Shown here: positions 9,125 to 18,985 of the stretch, one piece after another | How the letters are laid out: the number at the start of each line of letters is the position of its first letter | Numbering within the stretch: the first letter of the stretch is position 1 | Origin: Patescibacteria group bacterium | GTDB lineage: Bacteria; Patescibacteriota; Patescibacteriia; Patescibacteriales; JAQTRU01 | Assembly: GCA_028711415.1 (NCBI GenBank) | Contig: JAQTSG010000004.1 | Location: 1 to 41,025, forward strand | Length of the DNA stretch: 41,025 bases | Reading direction: 5' to 3' | Position numbers and translations under genes: made by a program | The notes under the pieces: model-generated | The model's input: the letters and a program-made list of their open reading frames with translations, nothing else | The model's database searches: none | What the model was told of the DNA's origin: nothing

Positions 9125-10534
9125 TTAATTCACAGCCACTCCCACAGGCGCCGAGGGCGGAATAACGTCTGCCGCCGAAACGGAAACATATTCATAAGCT
9201 CCCCTGTCCCAGACGCCGTCTGAACCTCGGGCATTGCCCGAAAGATCCAAATTATACGGGGAGGAAAGAGAAAAACCCGTTTGAGTCGCTGAAGTTAACC
9301 TGAAATCCAAGCTGCTTATATCCGTAAAGGGATTGCCGGCCATCACCTGTTCATGCGTTTCAGCCCCATGGCTTCCCCCAATAAATAAATCATAATCGTA
9401 AACACTGGTCGTGTCGCCGGAAGCGAAAGAATAACTGGAGTTTTCGCAATTATACCAAATGTTATTGTAAATCTGATGCCCGCCGGAAGTGGTTACGCCA
9501 TTAGCAAAAGCTATGCCGGTAACCCCATACGCGCCGTCTATATTGGCAAAAGTATTATTATATATTTTCCAATTGTTAGCTTCCTGCCCGTTTATAACCA
9601 CGATTGTGCCGTTAGTAACGTTGTATTCTCTTCCGCCTCCTAGAAAAATATTTCCATAAATTTCCCAATTATCAGAAACCGCGAAACTTCCCCTGCTTAA
9701 TATATCCAGCCAGGCGGTTCCCATGTTTTCCCTGAAAAAATTATTTTTAATGACTATATTATCGCTTCCGGAATCAGCCCAGGGCGCCGAATGCTGAAGT
9801 GCGCATTCTCGGTTCCGATAAAGATAGCTGTGCTCTAAAGTCAACCGATTTATATCTTGCGTTAATAAATGGACTCTGCCTGAATGCTTAAAAGAGCAAT
9901 AGGATAATAATATGTCACTTCCTCCCAGGGCATAGAAGGCGTCATGATCCCAGGCCGTTGTCCCTCCGATATCGCCTTCAAAGACCATATCAGTATGCCG
10001 AATTGAGATGTTGCTGGAATTGTTATATACAGATGCCAGCTTCGTGCCGTTTACATCGCTTTGGGTTGTAATTTTAAAACCGTATCCCGAATCCCATGAT
10101 CCTTGCCCGCCGCCGACTTGTCCATTGAATTCCCAAAATGAAGTATAAAATCTTATTGAAGCGTCAAACACCGCTTGCCCGTCTCCATAGCTGGAATTCC
10201 ACCCCGCATCAGTCCCATGATCCGACTCTATGGCTTTTTTTATGGTGATATATTGAGTTCCACTAACCGCGTCGTCAAAAGTGTAAGAACTATACGCCCC
10301 ATCAGCGATATAGTAAGTATCCCCTCGCGCTAAAGTCGCGGGCAGATTCGTCCAGGCATTAGTCCAATCAGAGCCGTTGTTTAAACCGGTAGCGCCAGCT
10401 CGGACATAATGAAAATCCCCAGCCGCTTTGGCGGGTTGGGTTTTTAAAGTCTGATGTAAATTTATATAGAAGAAAGTTAAAAAACTAAAGAAAAAAACAA
10501 ACAAGGCGATTTTTAACAGTCTAAATTTAGGCAT
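9125..10534 (-). CDS. Secreted right-handed parallel beta-helix protein
   Basis: A 469-residue protein starting MPKFRLLKIALF with a signal peptide or N-terminal anchor (about 1-36). I prefer the ATG at 10534 over one 30 bases upstream, because an AGGAGG site at 10548-10553 lies 13 bases before it and overlaps the stop of the fibre gene. The body shows beta-helix turns (NNSSNISIRHTDMVF, NIVIKNNFF, NWEIYGNIF, NWKIYNNTF). It ends with DGVWDRGAYEYVSVSA, then IPPSAPVGVAVN, the same truncated fibronectin-like tail as the protein at 4263-5717. Stop-to-start overlap with the fibre gene suggests co-transcription and translational coupling, so the two products may act together at the surface. Enzyme activity cannot be assigned. 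Confidence 0.8.
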   Translation of the reverse strand: MPKFRLLKIALFVFFFSFLTFFYINLHQTLKTQPAKAAGDFHYVRAGATGLNNGSDWTNAWTNLPATLARGDTYYIADGAYSSYTFDDAVSGTQYITIKKAIESDHGTDAGWNSSYGDGQAVFDASIRFYTSFWEFNGQVGGGQGSWDSGYGFKITTQSDVNGTKLASVYNNSSNISIRHTDMVFEGDIGGTTAWDHDAFYALGGSDILLSYCSFKHSGRVHLLTQDINRLTLEHSYLYRNRECALQHSAPWADSGSDNIVIKNNFFRENMGTAWLDILSRGSFAVSDNWEIYGNIFLGGGREYNVTNGTIVVINGQEANNWKIYNNTFANIDGAYGVTGIAFANGVTTSGGHQIYNNIWYNCENSSYSFASGDTTSVYDYDLFIGGSHGAETHEQVMAGNPFTDISSLDFRLTSATQTGFSLSSPYNLDLSGNARGSDGVWDRGAYEYVSVSAADVIPPSAPVGVAVN

Positions 10535-10547
10535 ATTGATTAGTTGT

Positions 10548-10553
10548 CCTCCT
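10548..10553 (-). promoter_or_regulatory. Shine-Dalgarno site overlapping the upstream stop codon
   Basis: AGGAGG on the minus strand overlaps the TAG stop (10552-10554) of the fibre gene and serves the ATG at 10534. This decides the start and suggests translational coupling. Confidence 0.75.
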
Positions 10554-13500
10554 ATTTCGCGCATCTAAAACCAATATTTTCATTAAACTCCATGGGGCCA
10601 TAGCTTAAATCAAGCCCAAAAATGCCACTTTGGCCACGGACAAATGCCCTTGAATTTCCCCCGCTTACAGTTACTTTAATTTTACCAATTCCATTGTCGG
10701 AGTTCAAATAATAAGGCGGCGCTATGTCAAGCCCTTTAAAGTCACTAATTTCAGAATACTCGGTCCAGCCAGCAGAAGACGAGATCGGCAATTCAGCTCG
10801 CGTAATAATTTTATCAATCCACTCGCCTATGCCGTCATTTATATAAAATTCATTTCCATTATTCAAAACATACGCCCCATTCTCATTTTTCCGTGTTAGT
10901 CCGCTCGAGTCCGTGTTAGTCCGCGCGCGCAAAATATTTTCGGCAATCGTCATCCATTCATTGTCATTCATGAGATGATAATTATCGCCCAATTCTTGGC
11001 AAGTCAATTGCGCCTCTCCCTGGCTCAAATTAACCGCGATGCCCCCCGCTTCTAATTCGTTCATTTCATTTAAATTCGCTTGATTCGTGTTTGCGAGCTT
11101 TGCTTGCACGCAGAATCCCGGAAGCGTGCCATACTTCGCGCTCCCCGGCGCCCAGACAAATCCGTCTTCGCAATAACCCTCAAAAGCCCCGGCTACGACT
11201 TTTCCTTCCACGCCGATATCGCCGGCCGTTTCATCAACCGCTTCTTCCAAAGCGCTTCCGCAGGCCCCGCCGGCGCAGGCCATAATCCGCCCGTCAACCA
11301 GCAAAGTGCCAACAATTGAAACTTTGCCACTATTATTAATATTTAAGACACTCACCTCGTTGGCCTGAAAATCGGCGATATCGCCGGAACCGGACTGATT
11401 AATCACGAACGCGGTTGTTTCTGTGCTGGTTGCGGTTACGATTTCAACTCCGGCAATTCCGTTTACGCTCATTTTCCCATTATTATCAATTGAAAGCTTA
11501 TCCTCCATAGCCATGGCGAAGGAGGAGTAATTTGTAATTTGGGATGTTAAACTTGCCAATTGATCATTGAAAATTGAAAATTGATTCCTGATTCCTAATT
11601 CATAATTCATAATTCTATTTTCCATTCCTGCCAACACATTTATTATCGCATCAATTTCGTTTTCAACGCTTACAATCTTTTCCCCCATATCATCCGAAGC
11701 GACCGTAAGCTTTGTCTCTAAAAGCAATAATTTCGGATCAACATTATTTCCGATTTCTTGGTCTAAATCTAAATTATTTATGGCGTTAGCTATTAAAATA
11801 TTTACCTCGTCCTCAATTTCCATATTAGCGATTCTCTTTGTTACCTGCTCTTCTACCTGCTCAACTGTTAAGCTTTTATTTCGGCGGGAAATCAAGACAT
11901 TTATTTCCCCTTTTTCCGAATCCAAACTCTCAAGGGCGACTCCCACCGTCGGATCGCCGGCATTAGCGCGCATGGCATAGCCCGGAGTTGAAGAAGCGCT
12001 GGTTAAACTGTCGCCCGGACGAATTGGCCCGTTTTCCGCGGAAACCTTAGCCGGAATCTGGCCGAGCATGGCGATAATCTTATAATTTGGATTATTGGCA
12101 AACCCCGCTTTGTTATTGCCGATAATCGCCGGCTTGGTTGAAACCACGCCCATCAAGTTGCCGTCAGCCACCCGCTTGCATCTTTCCACCGCGTTATTTT
12201 TGGCTACATCCACGCAAACCGTTTCGCCTGATTGTAAATCCGTATCAACGGTATAGAAATATTCGGCGTAGTCGGCTGAAGGCGACGAGGCCGCGCCGTC
12301 ATAGGCGATATCTCCGTCTTCATCTACCGTAAAAATTGTCTCACTCGTGGAAGTGGAGATGGCAAAAATTACTTCATTCTCGGCCGGCGAAGCTTTAACC
12401 ACCGCGAGCTTGGCATAAGGGGAAGTTGTGCCGATGCCGACATTACCGGCCGTGGTCAGACGCATTACTTCATCGCCTGTACCCAGTCTCGCGCTGCCGG
12501 CAACGTCTAAAGTGTAAGCCGGGCTTGTTGTGCCGATGCCGATTTTGCCAAGGGATGAGATAAATAAAGTTGATGTGGCCTGTGCCGCACCGGCGTCATC
12601 GCCAACAATAAAATTACCTTTAGCCAAAAGAATATCATCAAGACTATTCCAACCGCCTCCGGTCGGCGAGGTGGTAGCGATTACCAAGCCATTAGCGTCA
12701 ACCGCGAGAAATGTTCCGGCTGGAGTGGCTAAAGAGGAAATTGAGATTGAAGAAGTGGCAGTGATGGCCGAAACCGTTATTGTTCCGTCCACCGCGATAT
12801 TGCCGGCTACGGATAACGTGGCGTAGGGAGAAGTTGTCCCAATGCCGAGATTGCCAAGAAAATATCCGGTGCCGTTTTCTAAAAAACTCACTAAGGTGGT
12901 AGAAGCGGAATTCGTAAGTTCAAAAAGTCTATTAGTTCCCGCGCCCGCGCCCCAGACCGAGAGGTGAGAATAAGGGGTGGTAGTGCCGATGCCGATATTG
13001 CCGTCTGCGTCAACTACTAATCTATCTAAATTAGCTGTATAAATTCCCAGCTTATCGGCAGACAGATAGTGATAACCAACTGAACTATCAGATAAAAAAC
13101 CAACATTATTAGTGGTTTGTAATGTTCCACCACCTATCCCTAATCTTAAAGTTCCATCAATAGTAAAATTAACTACAGAACTTCCGAAATATATACCCGT
13201 ATCAGTATTCGAAGATTGAGCAATTGTAGGATAAGTCGCGGATCCTGTTTCTACTAAAATCTGCCCAACATCGTTAACAGATAATATGCTCCCTCCGGTT
13301 GAAGAAGCTATATTTAGAATCGATTGACCCGCCACGCCTTGGACAGAAAGTTTTGACAAGGGCGAACTTGTTCCTATGCCAAATTTTCCTGATAAATATC
13401 CTGTTCCATTTTCTAAAACAGACATCAATGTTGTTGAAGCGGTATCAGTTAATTCAAAAAGTCTATTAGTTCCCGCTCCCGCGCCCCAGACCGAGAGTTT

Positions 13501-16500
13501 AGAGTAGGGAGTGGTTGTGCCAATGCCGATATTGCCAACTGCGTCAATCACTAATCTATTAGTACTAGCCGTATAGATAGCCATTTTATCGGCAGCAAGA
13601 TATCTATAACCAAGTGAAGCATCGCCATCAAAAGTAACATTGTCTGGGGTTAACATGGAAGTATTCCCAACTCCAAATACTCCGGTGCCATTAATAGAAA
13701 TACTAACCATATCATTTGCTATATATATACCCGTATCCTTATTGGAAATTTGGGCAAGCCCCGGAATAAGACTCGATCCTCCTTCAATTAAAATCTGCCC
13801 GCTTGCTACTTCCAACGAGCCGGTCGGACTCGTCGTCCCAATTCCCACATATCCATTCGCCAGCACTGTAAACAAAGTTGAAGTAGCGGTTCCGGCAGTT
13901 GTGGAAGCAATCGTGAATAACGGGGTGTTCACGGCAGTACTGGCGGAATTTGAAAGGGATAATAGAGCGTATGGAGAAGTTGTGCCGATACCGACGAAGC
14001 CATCCCGAATTATTCTCATTCTTTCAACACCTGCGCCGACAACTTCACCTGTCAAGAATTTAAAGCCAGTAGAGCTATCAGAAAAAAGTTCTCCGCTATT
14101 GCTGCCTATAGTGACGCCATTGCCATAAATAGTGTTTGATGTATAAATTGACCCATTCACATTCAATTTATAATCTCCCGGCGCCGCCGTCCCAATTCCC
14201 ACATTTCCCGAAGAATAATCATAAACGAATCCGCTGGTTTCAATAGCAAGGCCTCCGGCGAAAGTTGAAGTTGCCGACGCCGAAGTGGCGGTAAAATATG
14301 GAGCCGAAATTGAAGAAGTGGCAGTAAGGGAAGAAGCCGTGATTGTCCCGTCCGCCGCGATATCGCCGGCCACGGATAGTTTGGCGTAGGGAGAAGTTGT
14401 GCCGATACCAACCGCTGAATTTCTGATTCCGCCGGCCGCGTCAGATTCAGCGTAAACAGTTAATAATTGATTGCTGTCAATCGCAAGACCGGCGCTCATC
14501 TTAGTGCCGGCAGCCGCTGAAGAAGACACCGGCATATTAAATAAGGTAATTTGACCGGCGTCTTCAGACGCTTCTAAACTTCCGGTTAAAATAGGCGCTC
14601 CGAATTCTATTTCGTGATTGGAATTAATTTTTACCAGATTAGTGGACGTCCCTGTCGTATCCGTCGTATAAATCCAGCTATCATTTTGAATCCCAATGGC
14701 GCCCAAAGAATTTATTGAGAGCATTGAATAACCGGTAGTGGAAGCGATATTTAAAGCCGAAACTCCCGCAGTTCCATTTATATAGAACTGGCTGGATGGA
14801 GCCGCGGTATTTACTCCCAAATATCCGCTCGGGTTAATATAAAAGCTATTGGCCGGAGCCGCCTTATTTACGGTGAGTCCCGCGTTATTACCGGCGGTAA
14901 ATCCTCCGCTAATCGTCGTGGTCGCGGTTGCCACCGGCGCGTAAATATTTCCATCTTCGGTGGCGTAAAAAAGAGTGGTTGAAGCGGTATTGGTTAATTC
15001 AAAAAGTCTATTTGCTCCTGATCCCGCGCCCCAGACAGAGAGTCTTGAATACGGAGTGGTTGTGCCGATGCCGACATTGCCGGTTGAAGACACAAATATT
15101 GAAGACGTGGCTTGCGATAATCCGTCATCATCACCGACTAAAAATAATCCTTTAGCCAGAGCGCTTCCGGTTAAAGAACCTCCCGAACCAATAGCCGCCC
15201 AAGAGCCGCCTAAACTTTTAAATTCCATCGCGCCCGCGTTATCCCTGAAACCATAGCCGTTTGAAGATGTGGTAGTGCCAAAATTTAAATATCTATTTTC
15301 ACCTTCAACGAATAAATTTCCATAAACTGAAAGTTTGGAAGATGCCGTGGTTGTGCCTATTCCAAAATTTCCCAATAAGTACCCGCTTCCATTTTCAAGA
15401 ACATACATTAATGTTGTCGATGCGTTATTGGTTAATTCAAACAGGCGATCCGTTCCCGCTCCAGCTCCCCAGACCGAGAATTTAGAATAAGGAGTGGAGG
15501 TGCCGATGCCGACGTTGCCGTCTGTATAGTAAATACTTGTCCCAGAAATATCCCAGGTTCCGCCGGAAGCGCTCCCTATGTTAGTCCAAGTTCCGCCTGA
15601 ATTTTTAAACTGCAAAGTTCCGCTTGAGTCGCGGAGGCCGTAGCCGTTTGAGCCGTCCGTATAACCCCAGTTAATATATTGGCCTTCTCCTAAACCGAGA
15701 TTGCCGGCAATATCCAATAAATGGTTAGGACTGGTTGTGCCGATGCCAATATTGCCACCGCTAGCAATCATAAAAACTTCGTTTGAACCGTCAAAAATAT
15801 CAACAATATTGCCTGAACTATCTTTACTCACGCTTAAACCGCCGGAGCTTATTAAACCTTCGGTTCCGGCGGAAAGGCCGATAGCGCTGGCAAAACTGCT
15901 TACGCCTAAACTAGTAAGCTGGGTATGCCCGGCGGAAAATGTGCCGCTTACATTTAAAAAATTAGTATTTAACGTGCCACCCACGTTTAGATTACTGTTG
16001 ATGGTGGCATTATTAGCGCTTAAAGTAGAACCTACGGAAACATTGCCGGAAAATTCGCTTGGGCCGCTTACGTTAAGCCCGCCCCCGACTTTTACTGGAC
16101 CGTCGCCGTAGATCGTGCCTCCGACTATTAGGTCGTCATTGAAAGTGGCCGCGCCCCGGACTAATAAATTTCCCCCCACTATTGTGGTTAGACCGGTTGA
16201 AGACGGTAAAACTGTAGTCTGCGGCTGGACAACAACTTGGGTTGAAGCGGCTATCCCGCCCGGGCTTGCCGAGACCGGAGCGGAAACGGCCGGAGCGGAA
16301 GTAACCGGGGTTAAAGGAGCCGTTCCAACCGCCGGCTTTTTAGCCGGAGCGGCAACTTTAGGAGCAGTTGGAGAAATAATCGCGGCCGCTCCCCCTTCTT
16401 TAGCGGGAACTTCTTTAGCGGGAACTTCGACCAACTTTTTCTCTTCTTGTTGCTGGCTATAATATCTTTTTAAGGAATCTGGGATTATAAAATCTATAAA

Positions 16501-18036
16501 TTTCGTATAAAGATCAAGAAGCGACTCGGTTGACCGGGAAGTTTCTTTCAAAAAATTAACTCTACTAATCTCGGTATAGTTTTTTACTCTCTCATTAGTT
16601 TCCGTAAGATCAGTCCCCAGTAGCGCTAATTTTCCCCCGCCGGCTTCCGACACCCCTTTTACCCGTCCGGCGCTGGCTAAGGTTAAATCGGCTACCTGCC
16701 GATTCAGTTTAAAAGATAAATCTCTTTGGGCTTGAGCTAAATTTTTTAGGGCGGAGGAGAAAAAATCTCTTGCCGTCCCGCTCATCTCAGAAGCGAAAGA
16801 CCGGACTTCGGCAATAACCGAATGGCCGGCGGCTTCGCTTATGCCCGCTACCCGGCCGCGTCCATTATTGTAAGTATCTAAAATATTATTTTTATATTCT
16901 ATCTTGTCCGTATAAAAATTTTGCCAGGCGACAACCGCGCGGCGGGTAAAATTTTCCGCCCGACGGCTTACTATTTTTTTTATTTCTTTTGCCGGCTCTA
17001 TTAATTTTTCCGCTCGGACAATAATTTTTTCTTTAGCCGTCATAATCCGGCTGATTCCTTTTTTTATAACAGCGACATTCGGTTGAATTTTATTTTCATA
17101 AATCGGCTGCCAGGTAGCGCCGGCCTCCTCGGCTAAAACAAATATCTGGCGGCTCAATTTTTCTTTAACCGGTTCAGTAATTTTTTTTACTTCTCCAATC
17201 ATTCCATTCGCATATTGGTTCGCTTTTTTAAAAGCCGGACTCTCGGCCACTAACCCGCTCGCTTCTTCCATCGCTTCTTCCGCCGATTTTACGATTGCCC
17301 GCGTCGCTTCCACCGGAACGGCTAAAGTTTTATCAAGCCCCCGGGCGAAAGAAGCGGAAACGCCCGGAGCAAAGAAAGAAAAAGAAAAAGCAGCCACTAA
17401 TGTCGCGAGACAAATGGCTGCTAATTTCGCTTGCCGGGTTCGCCAAAAATTAAAAATTAATTTTCTTGATTTACCCGCTAAACTATTTACGATGCCAGAA
17501 AAATTTTTAAAAACTTTATTACCCCAATCGGTTATAAAAGTATTCGCGCCATTCGCTTTCACCCGACGAAATTTTTTCTTAACAAATAATTCCCCGGGGT
17601 TAGCTCGCGCCATTCGCATAATACGCGTAATATTTTTTTCTTCCTCGTTCGCCCGCTCGCTCCAGTTATTTAAAGATTCACTTTTTTCATCCGCTTTTTC
17701 TAAAACTGACAGGTCCAGCTCCTCTCTTCTTTTTTTTATAACCCTTTCCCCCGCCTCTTTCTCTTCTAACTTTATCTCTTCTCTTACCCCCCTTTTTTCC
17801 GCTAGTTCTTCCCCTAGATTCTCTTCCAATTTTTCTACTTTCCCGCTACGGGCGTGCATCTCTAAATACTCGCCGAACCACTCCCGCGTCGTAAAATAAT
17901 TCCGGCCGATTTTTTCCGCCCGTAATTTTCCTCTTTGCACCAAAAGGGAAAGATAGGTAACCTTATAAGGCACCTCTTTAGCTAAACGGCGCAGAGGAAT
18001 TAATTTCTTGTATTCCTCTTTATTTTGACTAAGCAT
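10552..18036 (-). CDS. Giant membrane-anchored fibre protein with HTH-like N-terminus and C-type-lectin/FGE-like tip
   Basis: About 2494 residues from the ATG at 18036. A TTG at 18069 would add 11. In order it has a MerR/excisionase-like helix-turn-helix segment (roughly 10-60, with YLSLLVQRGKLRAEKIGR), a charged stretch, one membrane segment near 205-225, long helical regions to about 520, and a Pro/Ala linker. Next come about 15 GIGTTSP-type beta repeats over some 1200 residues (NVGIGTTTPYSKLSVWG), also seen in tail fibres and large surface proteins. Then a SADYAEYF...GVVSTKPAIIGNN region resembling autoprocessing or collar domains, a short coiled coil, and a final 140-residue domain ending NIGFRCAK. 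That tip resembles the FGE-sulfatase/C-type lectin fold used by variable proteins of diversity-generating retroelements. Topology inferred: HTH part in the cytoplasm, fibre outside, possibly for attachment to a host or partner cell. Confidence 0.8.
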   Translation of the reverse strand: MLSQNKEEYKKLIPLRRLAKEVPYKVTYLSLLVQRGKLRAEKIGRNYFTTREWFGEYLEMHARSGKVEKLEENLGEELAEKRGVREEIKLEEKEAGERVIKKRREELDLSVLEKADEKSESLNNWSERANEEEKNITRIMRMARANPGELFVKKKFRRVKANGANTFITDWGNKVFKNFSGIVNSLAGKSRKLIFNFWRTRQAKLAAICLATLVAAFSFSFFAPGVSASFARGLDKTLAVPVEATRAIVKSAEEAMEEASGLVAESPAFKKANQYANGMIGEVKKITEPVKEKLSRQIFVLAEEAGATWQPIYENKIQPNVAVIKKGISRIMTAKEKIIVRAEKLIEPAKEIKKIVSRRAENFTRRAVVAWQNFYTDKIEYKNNILDTYNNGRGRVAGISEAAGHSVIAEVRSFASEMSGTARDFFSSALKNLAQAQRDLSFKLNRQVADLTLASAGRVKGVSEAGGGKLALLGTDLTETNERVKNYTEISRVNFLKETSRSTESLLDLYTKFIDFIIPDSLKRYYSQQQEEKKLVEVPAKEVPAKEGGAAAIISPTAPKVAAPAKKPAVGTAPLTPVTSAPAVSAPVSASPGGIAASTQVVVQPQTTVLPSSTGLTTIVGGNLLVRGAATFNDDLIVGGTIYGDGPVKVGGGLNVSGPSEFSGNVSVGSTLSANNATINSNLNVGGTLNTNFLNVSGTFSAGHTQLTSLGVSSFASAIGLSAGTEGLISSGGLSVSKDSSGNIVDIFDGSNEVFMIASGGNIGIGTTSPNHLLDIAGNLGLGEGQYINWGYTDGSNGYGLRDSSGTLQFKNSGGTWTNIGSASGGTWDISGTSIYYTDGNVGIGTSTPYSKFSVWGAGAGTDRLFELTNNASTTLMYVLENGSGYLLGNFGIGTTTASSKLSVYGNLFVEGENRYLNFGTTTSSNGYGFRDNAGAMEFKSLGGSWAAIGSGGSLTGSALAKGLFLVGDDDGLSQATSSIFVSSTGNVGIGTTTPYSRLSVWGAGSGANRLFELTNTASTTLFYATEDGNIYAPVATATTTISGGFTAGNNAGLTVNKAAPANSFYINPSGYLGVNTAAPSSQFYINGTAGVSALNIASTTGYSMLSINSLGAIGIQNDSWIYTTDTTGTSTNLVKINSNHEIEFGAPILTGSLEASEDAGQITLFNMPVSSSAAAGTKMSAGLAIDSNQLLTVYAESDAAGGIRNSAVGIGTTSPYAKLSVAGDIAADGTITASSLTATSSISAPYFTATSASATSTFAGGLAIETSGFVYDYSSGNVGIGTAAPGDYKLNVNGSIYTSNTIYGNGVTIGSNSGELFSDSSTGFKFLTGEVVGAGVERMRIIRDGFVGIGTTSPYALLSLSNSASTAVNTPLFTIASTTAGTATSTLFTVLANGYVGIGTTSPTGSLEVASGQILIEGGSSLIPGLAQISNKDTGIYIANDMVSISINGTGVFGVGNTSMLTPDNVTFDGDASLGYRYLAADKMAIYTASTNRLVIDAVGNIGIGTTTPYSKLSVWGAGAGTNRLFELTDTASTTLMSVLENGTGYLSGKFGIGTSSPLSKLSVQGVAGQSILNIASSTGGSILSVNDVGQILVETGSATYPTIAQSSNTDTGIYFGSSVVNFTIDGTLRLGIGGGTLQTTNNVGFLSDSSVGYHYLSADKLGIYTANLDRLVVDADGNIGIGTTTPYSHLSVWGAGAGTNRLFELTNSASTTLVSFLENGTGYFLGNLGIGTTSPYATLSVAGNIAVDGTITVSAITATSSISISSLATPAGTFLAVDANGLVIATTSPTGGGWNSLDDILLAKGNFIVGDDAGAAQATSTLFISSLGKIGIGTTSPAYTLDVAGSARLGTGDEVMRLTTAGNVGIGTTSPYAKLAVVKASPAENEVIFAISTSTSETIFTVDEDGDIAYDGAASSPSADYAEYFYTVDTDLQSGETVCVDVAKNNAVERCKRVADGNLMGVVSTKPAIIGNNKAGFANNPNYKIIAMLGQIPAKVSAENGPIRPGDSLTSASSTPGYAMRANAGDPTVGVALESLDSEKGEINVLISRRNKSLTVEQVEEQVTKRIANMEIEDEVNILIANAINNLDLDQEIGNNVDPKLLLLETKLTVASDDMGEKIVSVENEIDAIINVLAGMENRIMNYELGIRNQFSIFNDQLASLTSQITNYSSFAMAMEDKLSIDNNGKMSVNGIAGVEIVTATSTETTAFVINQSGSGDIADFQANEVSVLNINNSGKVSIVGTLLVDGRIMACAGGACGSALEEAVDETAGDIGVEGKVVAGAFEGYCEDGFVWAPGSAKYGTLPGFCVQAKLANTNQANLNEMNELEAGGIAVNLSQGEAQLTCQELGDNYHLMNDNEWMTIAENILRARTNTDSSGLTRKNENGAYVLNNGNEFYINDGIGEWIDKIITRAELPISSSAGWTEYSEISDFKGLDIAPPYYLNSDNGIGKIKVTVSGGNSRAFVRGQSGIFGLDLSYGPMEFNENIGFRCAK
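10555..10660 (-). other. Candidate variable region of a C-type-lectin tip
   Basis: Encodes RAFVRG to GFRCAK at the end of the fibre. In retroelement target proteins this is where the variable region sits. Many exposed codons are NNY (AGT, ATT, TTT, CTT, GAT, AGC, TAT, AAT), as expected from adenine-directed mutagenesis of AAY template codons, although CAA and GAG do not fit. No reverse transcriptase or template repeat is in the window. Confidence 0.35.
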
Positions 18037-18116
18037 GGGGATAGCTTTTTTCTGCCTTTTTATGGGCAAAAAACGATTTTATATTATCAGAACATTATCA
18101 TAGCTTCCTATTAACA

Positions 18117-18122
18117 ATTATA
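18117..18122 (-). promoter_or_regulatory. Extended -10 promoter for the fibre gene
   Basis: TGGTATAAT on the minus strand gives a perfect -10 with an extended TG element. The -35 (about TTTTAA) is poor. The start of transcription would lie near 18110, about 75 bases before the ATG at 18036. Confidence 0.5.
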
Positions 18123-18900
18123 CCACATATTATCAATATTTAAAAGAAACTACCTGAATTTATTACAATATCTTTTGCCCAATCAATTCAATAGGCGCGG
18201 ATGGAATCAAAACTCGCGCCTCTCCTAATAAAAATTGCTTATTTTAAGGAAAAATTAACTAAACGATTTAGTCTGGTCTTTTCGTTTACGCCGGGAGTGT
18301 TAATCTCGCGACAACCACAAAGCTGAAGATTGTAAAAAATTCAAAACGAAAAATTGAAAGTTATCCACAGTTGAGAGAATAAACCACCGAACTGAAGCGA
18401 CCGGCGAGAGCGATAACCCGCCTGCTAACAAGTAGGCATCTTCCAATCCTTTAAAACAGCCGCCACCCGCTTAACCTTTATGCGCGCTCCTCCGTTAAGA
18501 CGATAAAAATCAGCACATTATCAAACGCTTTTGGGGTTATATTATCTTTTCATTATCTTTTTAAAACTATTTTTAAGCGCGAAAGTAAAATTTAAGCTGG
18601 CTAACCCGACCAATACTTTAATGTCCAGACTAAATGGCAATGGCAATACGCGATAATTCATCTTACATATTATCGTATTGGGTATTAATAAATCATCTCC
18701 CTTCTGGCTAAAGGTAATTTATACACCGAGAGCAATATCTTTAAACGCGCTCGCCGGTTAACACGAGTAATTTTTATTATTTTATTTCTAAATTATTCCG
18801 CCCCGTCTCAGCGGGTGCCAACTTCTAAGTTATAAGTTTTGTTTACTAATTTATTTACAAAGTAAACTCTGCCAACGTTTATGTTAACGCCCGCGAAATA
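18123..18900. other. Long intergenic region without a recognisable gene
   Basis: About 800 bases with no supported reading frame on either strand. It has a few short inverted repeats: GTTTAC...GTAAAC at 18841-18867, and CTCG...CGAG near 18750 followed by a T-rich run on the plus strand. I looked for tmRNA, RNase P RNA, SRP RNA and tRNA signatures and found none that convinced me. It separates the surface block from the ribosomal operon and could hide an uncharacterised RNA or a decayed gene. Confidence 0.4.
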
Positions 18901-18901
18901 T

Positions 18902-18934
18902 AAAAAAACGCCGGATATCATCCAACGTTTTTTT
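18902..18934 (-). terminator. Strong terminator of the ribosomal operon
   Basis: On the minus strand AACGTTGGAT pairs fully with ATCCGGCGTT around a 3-base loop, with two G-U wobbles, flanked by seven A and seven T. On the plus strand the two wobbles become A-C mismatches, so it serves minus-strand transcription ending after rpsI. Confidence 0.85.
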
Positions 18935-18960
18935 ATATTTTATTTTATTTTTATTTTTTC

Positions 18961-18985
18961 AAATTACCGTTTGCTCCACTGCGGG
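18961..18985 (-). repeat. Duplicate of the rpsI 3' end
   Basis: 24 of 25 bases match 19091-19115. The minus strand again reads PQWSKR followed by a stop (TAA instead of TAG). With 19091-19115 it brackets a 105-base hairpin-rich insert. Confidence 0.8.

Noticed and set aside
10555-10660. A complete diversity-generating retroelement
   Set aside because: Only a candidate target end is present. No reverse transcriptase or template repeat is in the window. The four-helix-bundle genes share a fold with Avd but are not next to it.
11080-17899. Long plus-strand reading frames opposite the fibre gene
   Set aside because: They mirror the repeats and codon bias of the minus-strand gene and show no domain or ribosome-binding support.
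18123-18900. tmRNA, RNase P RNA, SRP RNA or tRNA in the long gap
   Set aside because: I found none of the conserved end or core sequences on either strand. A covariance-model search would be decisive.
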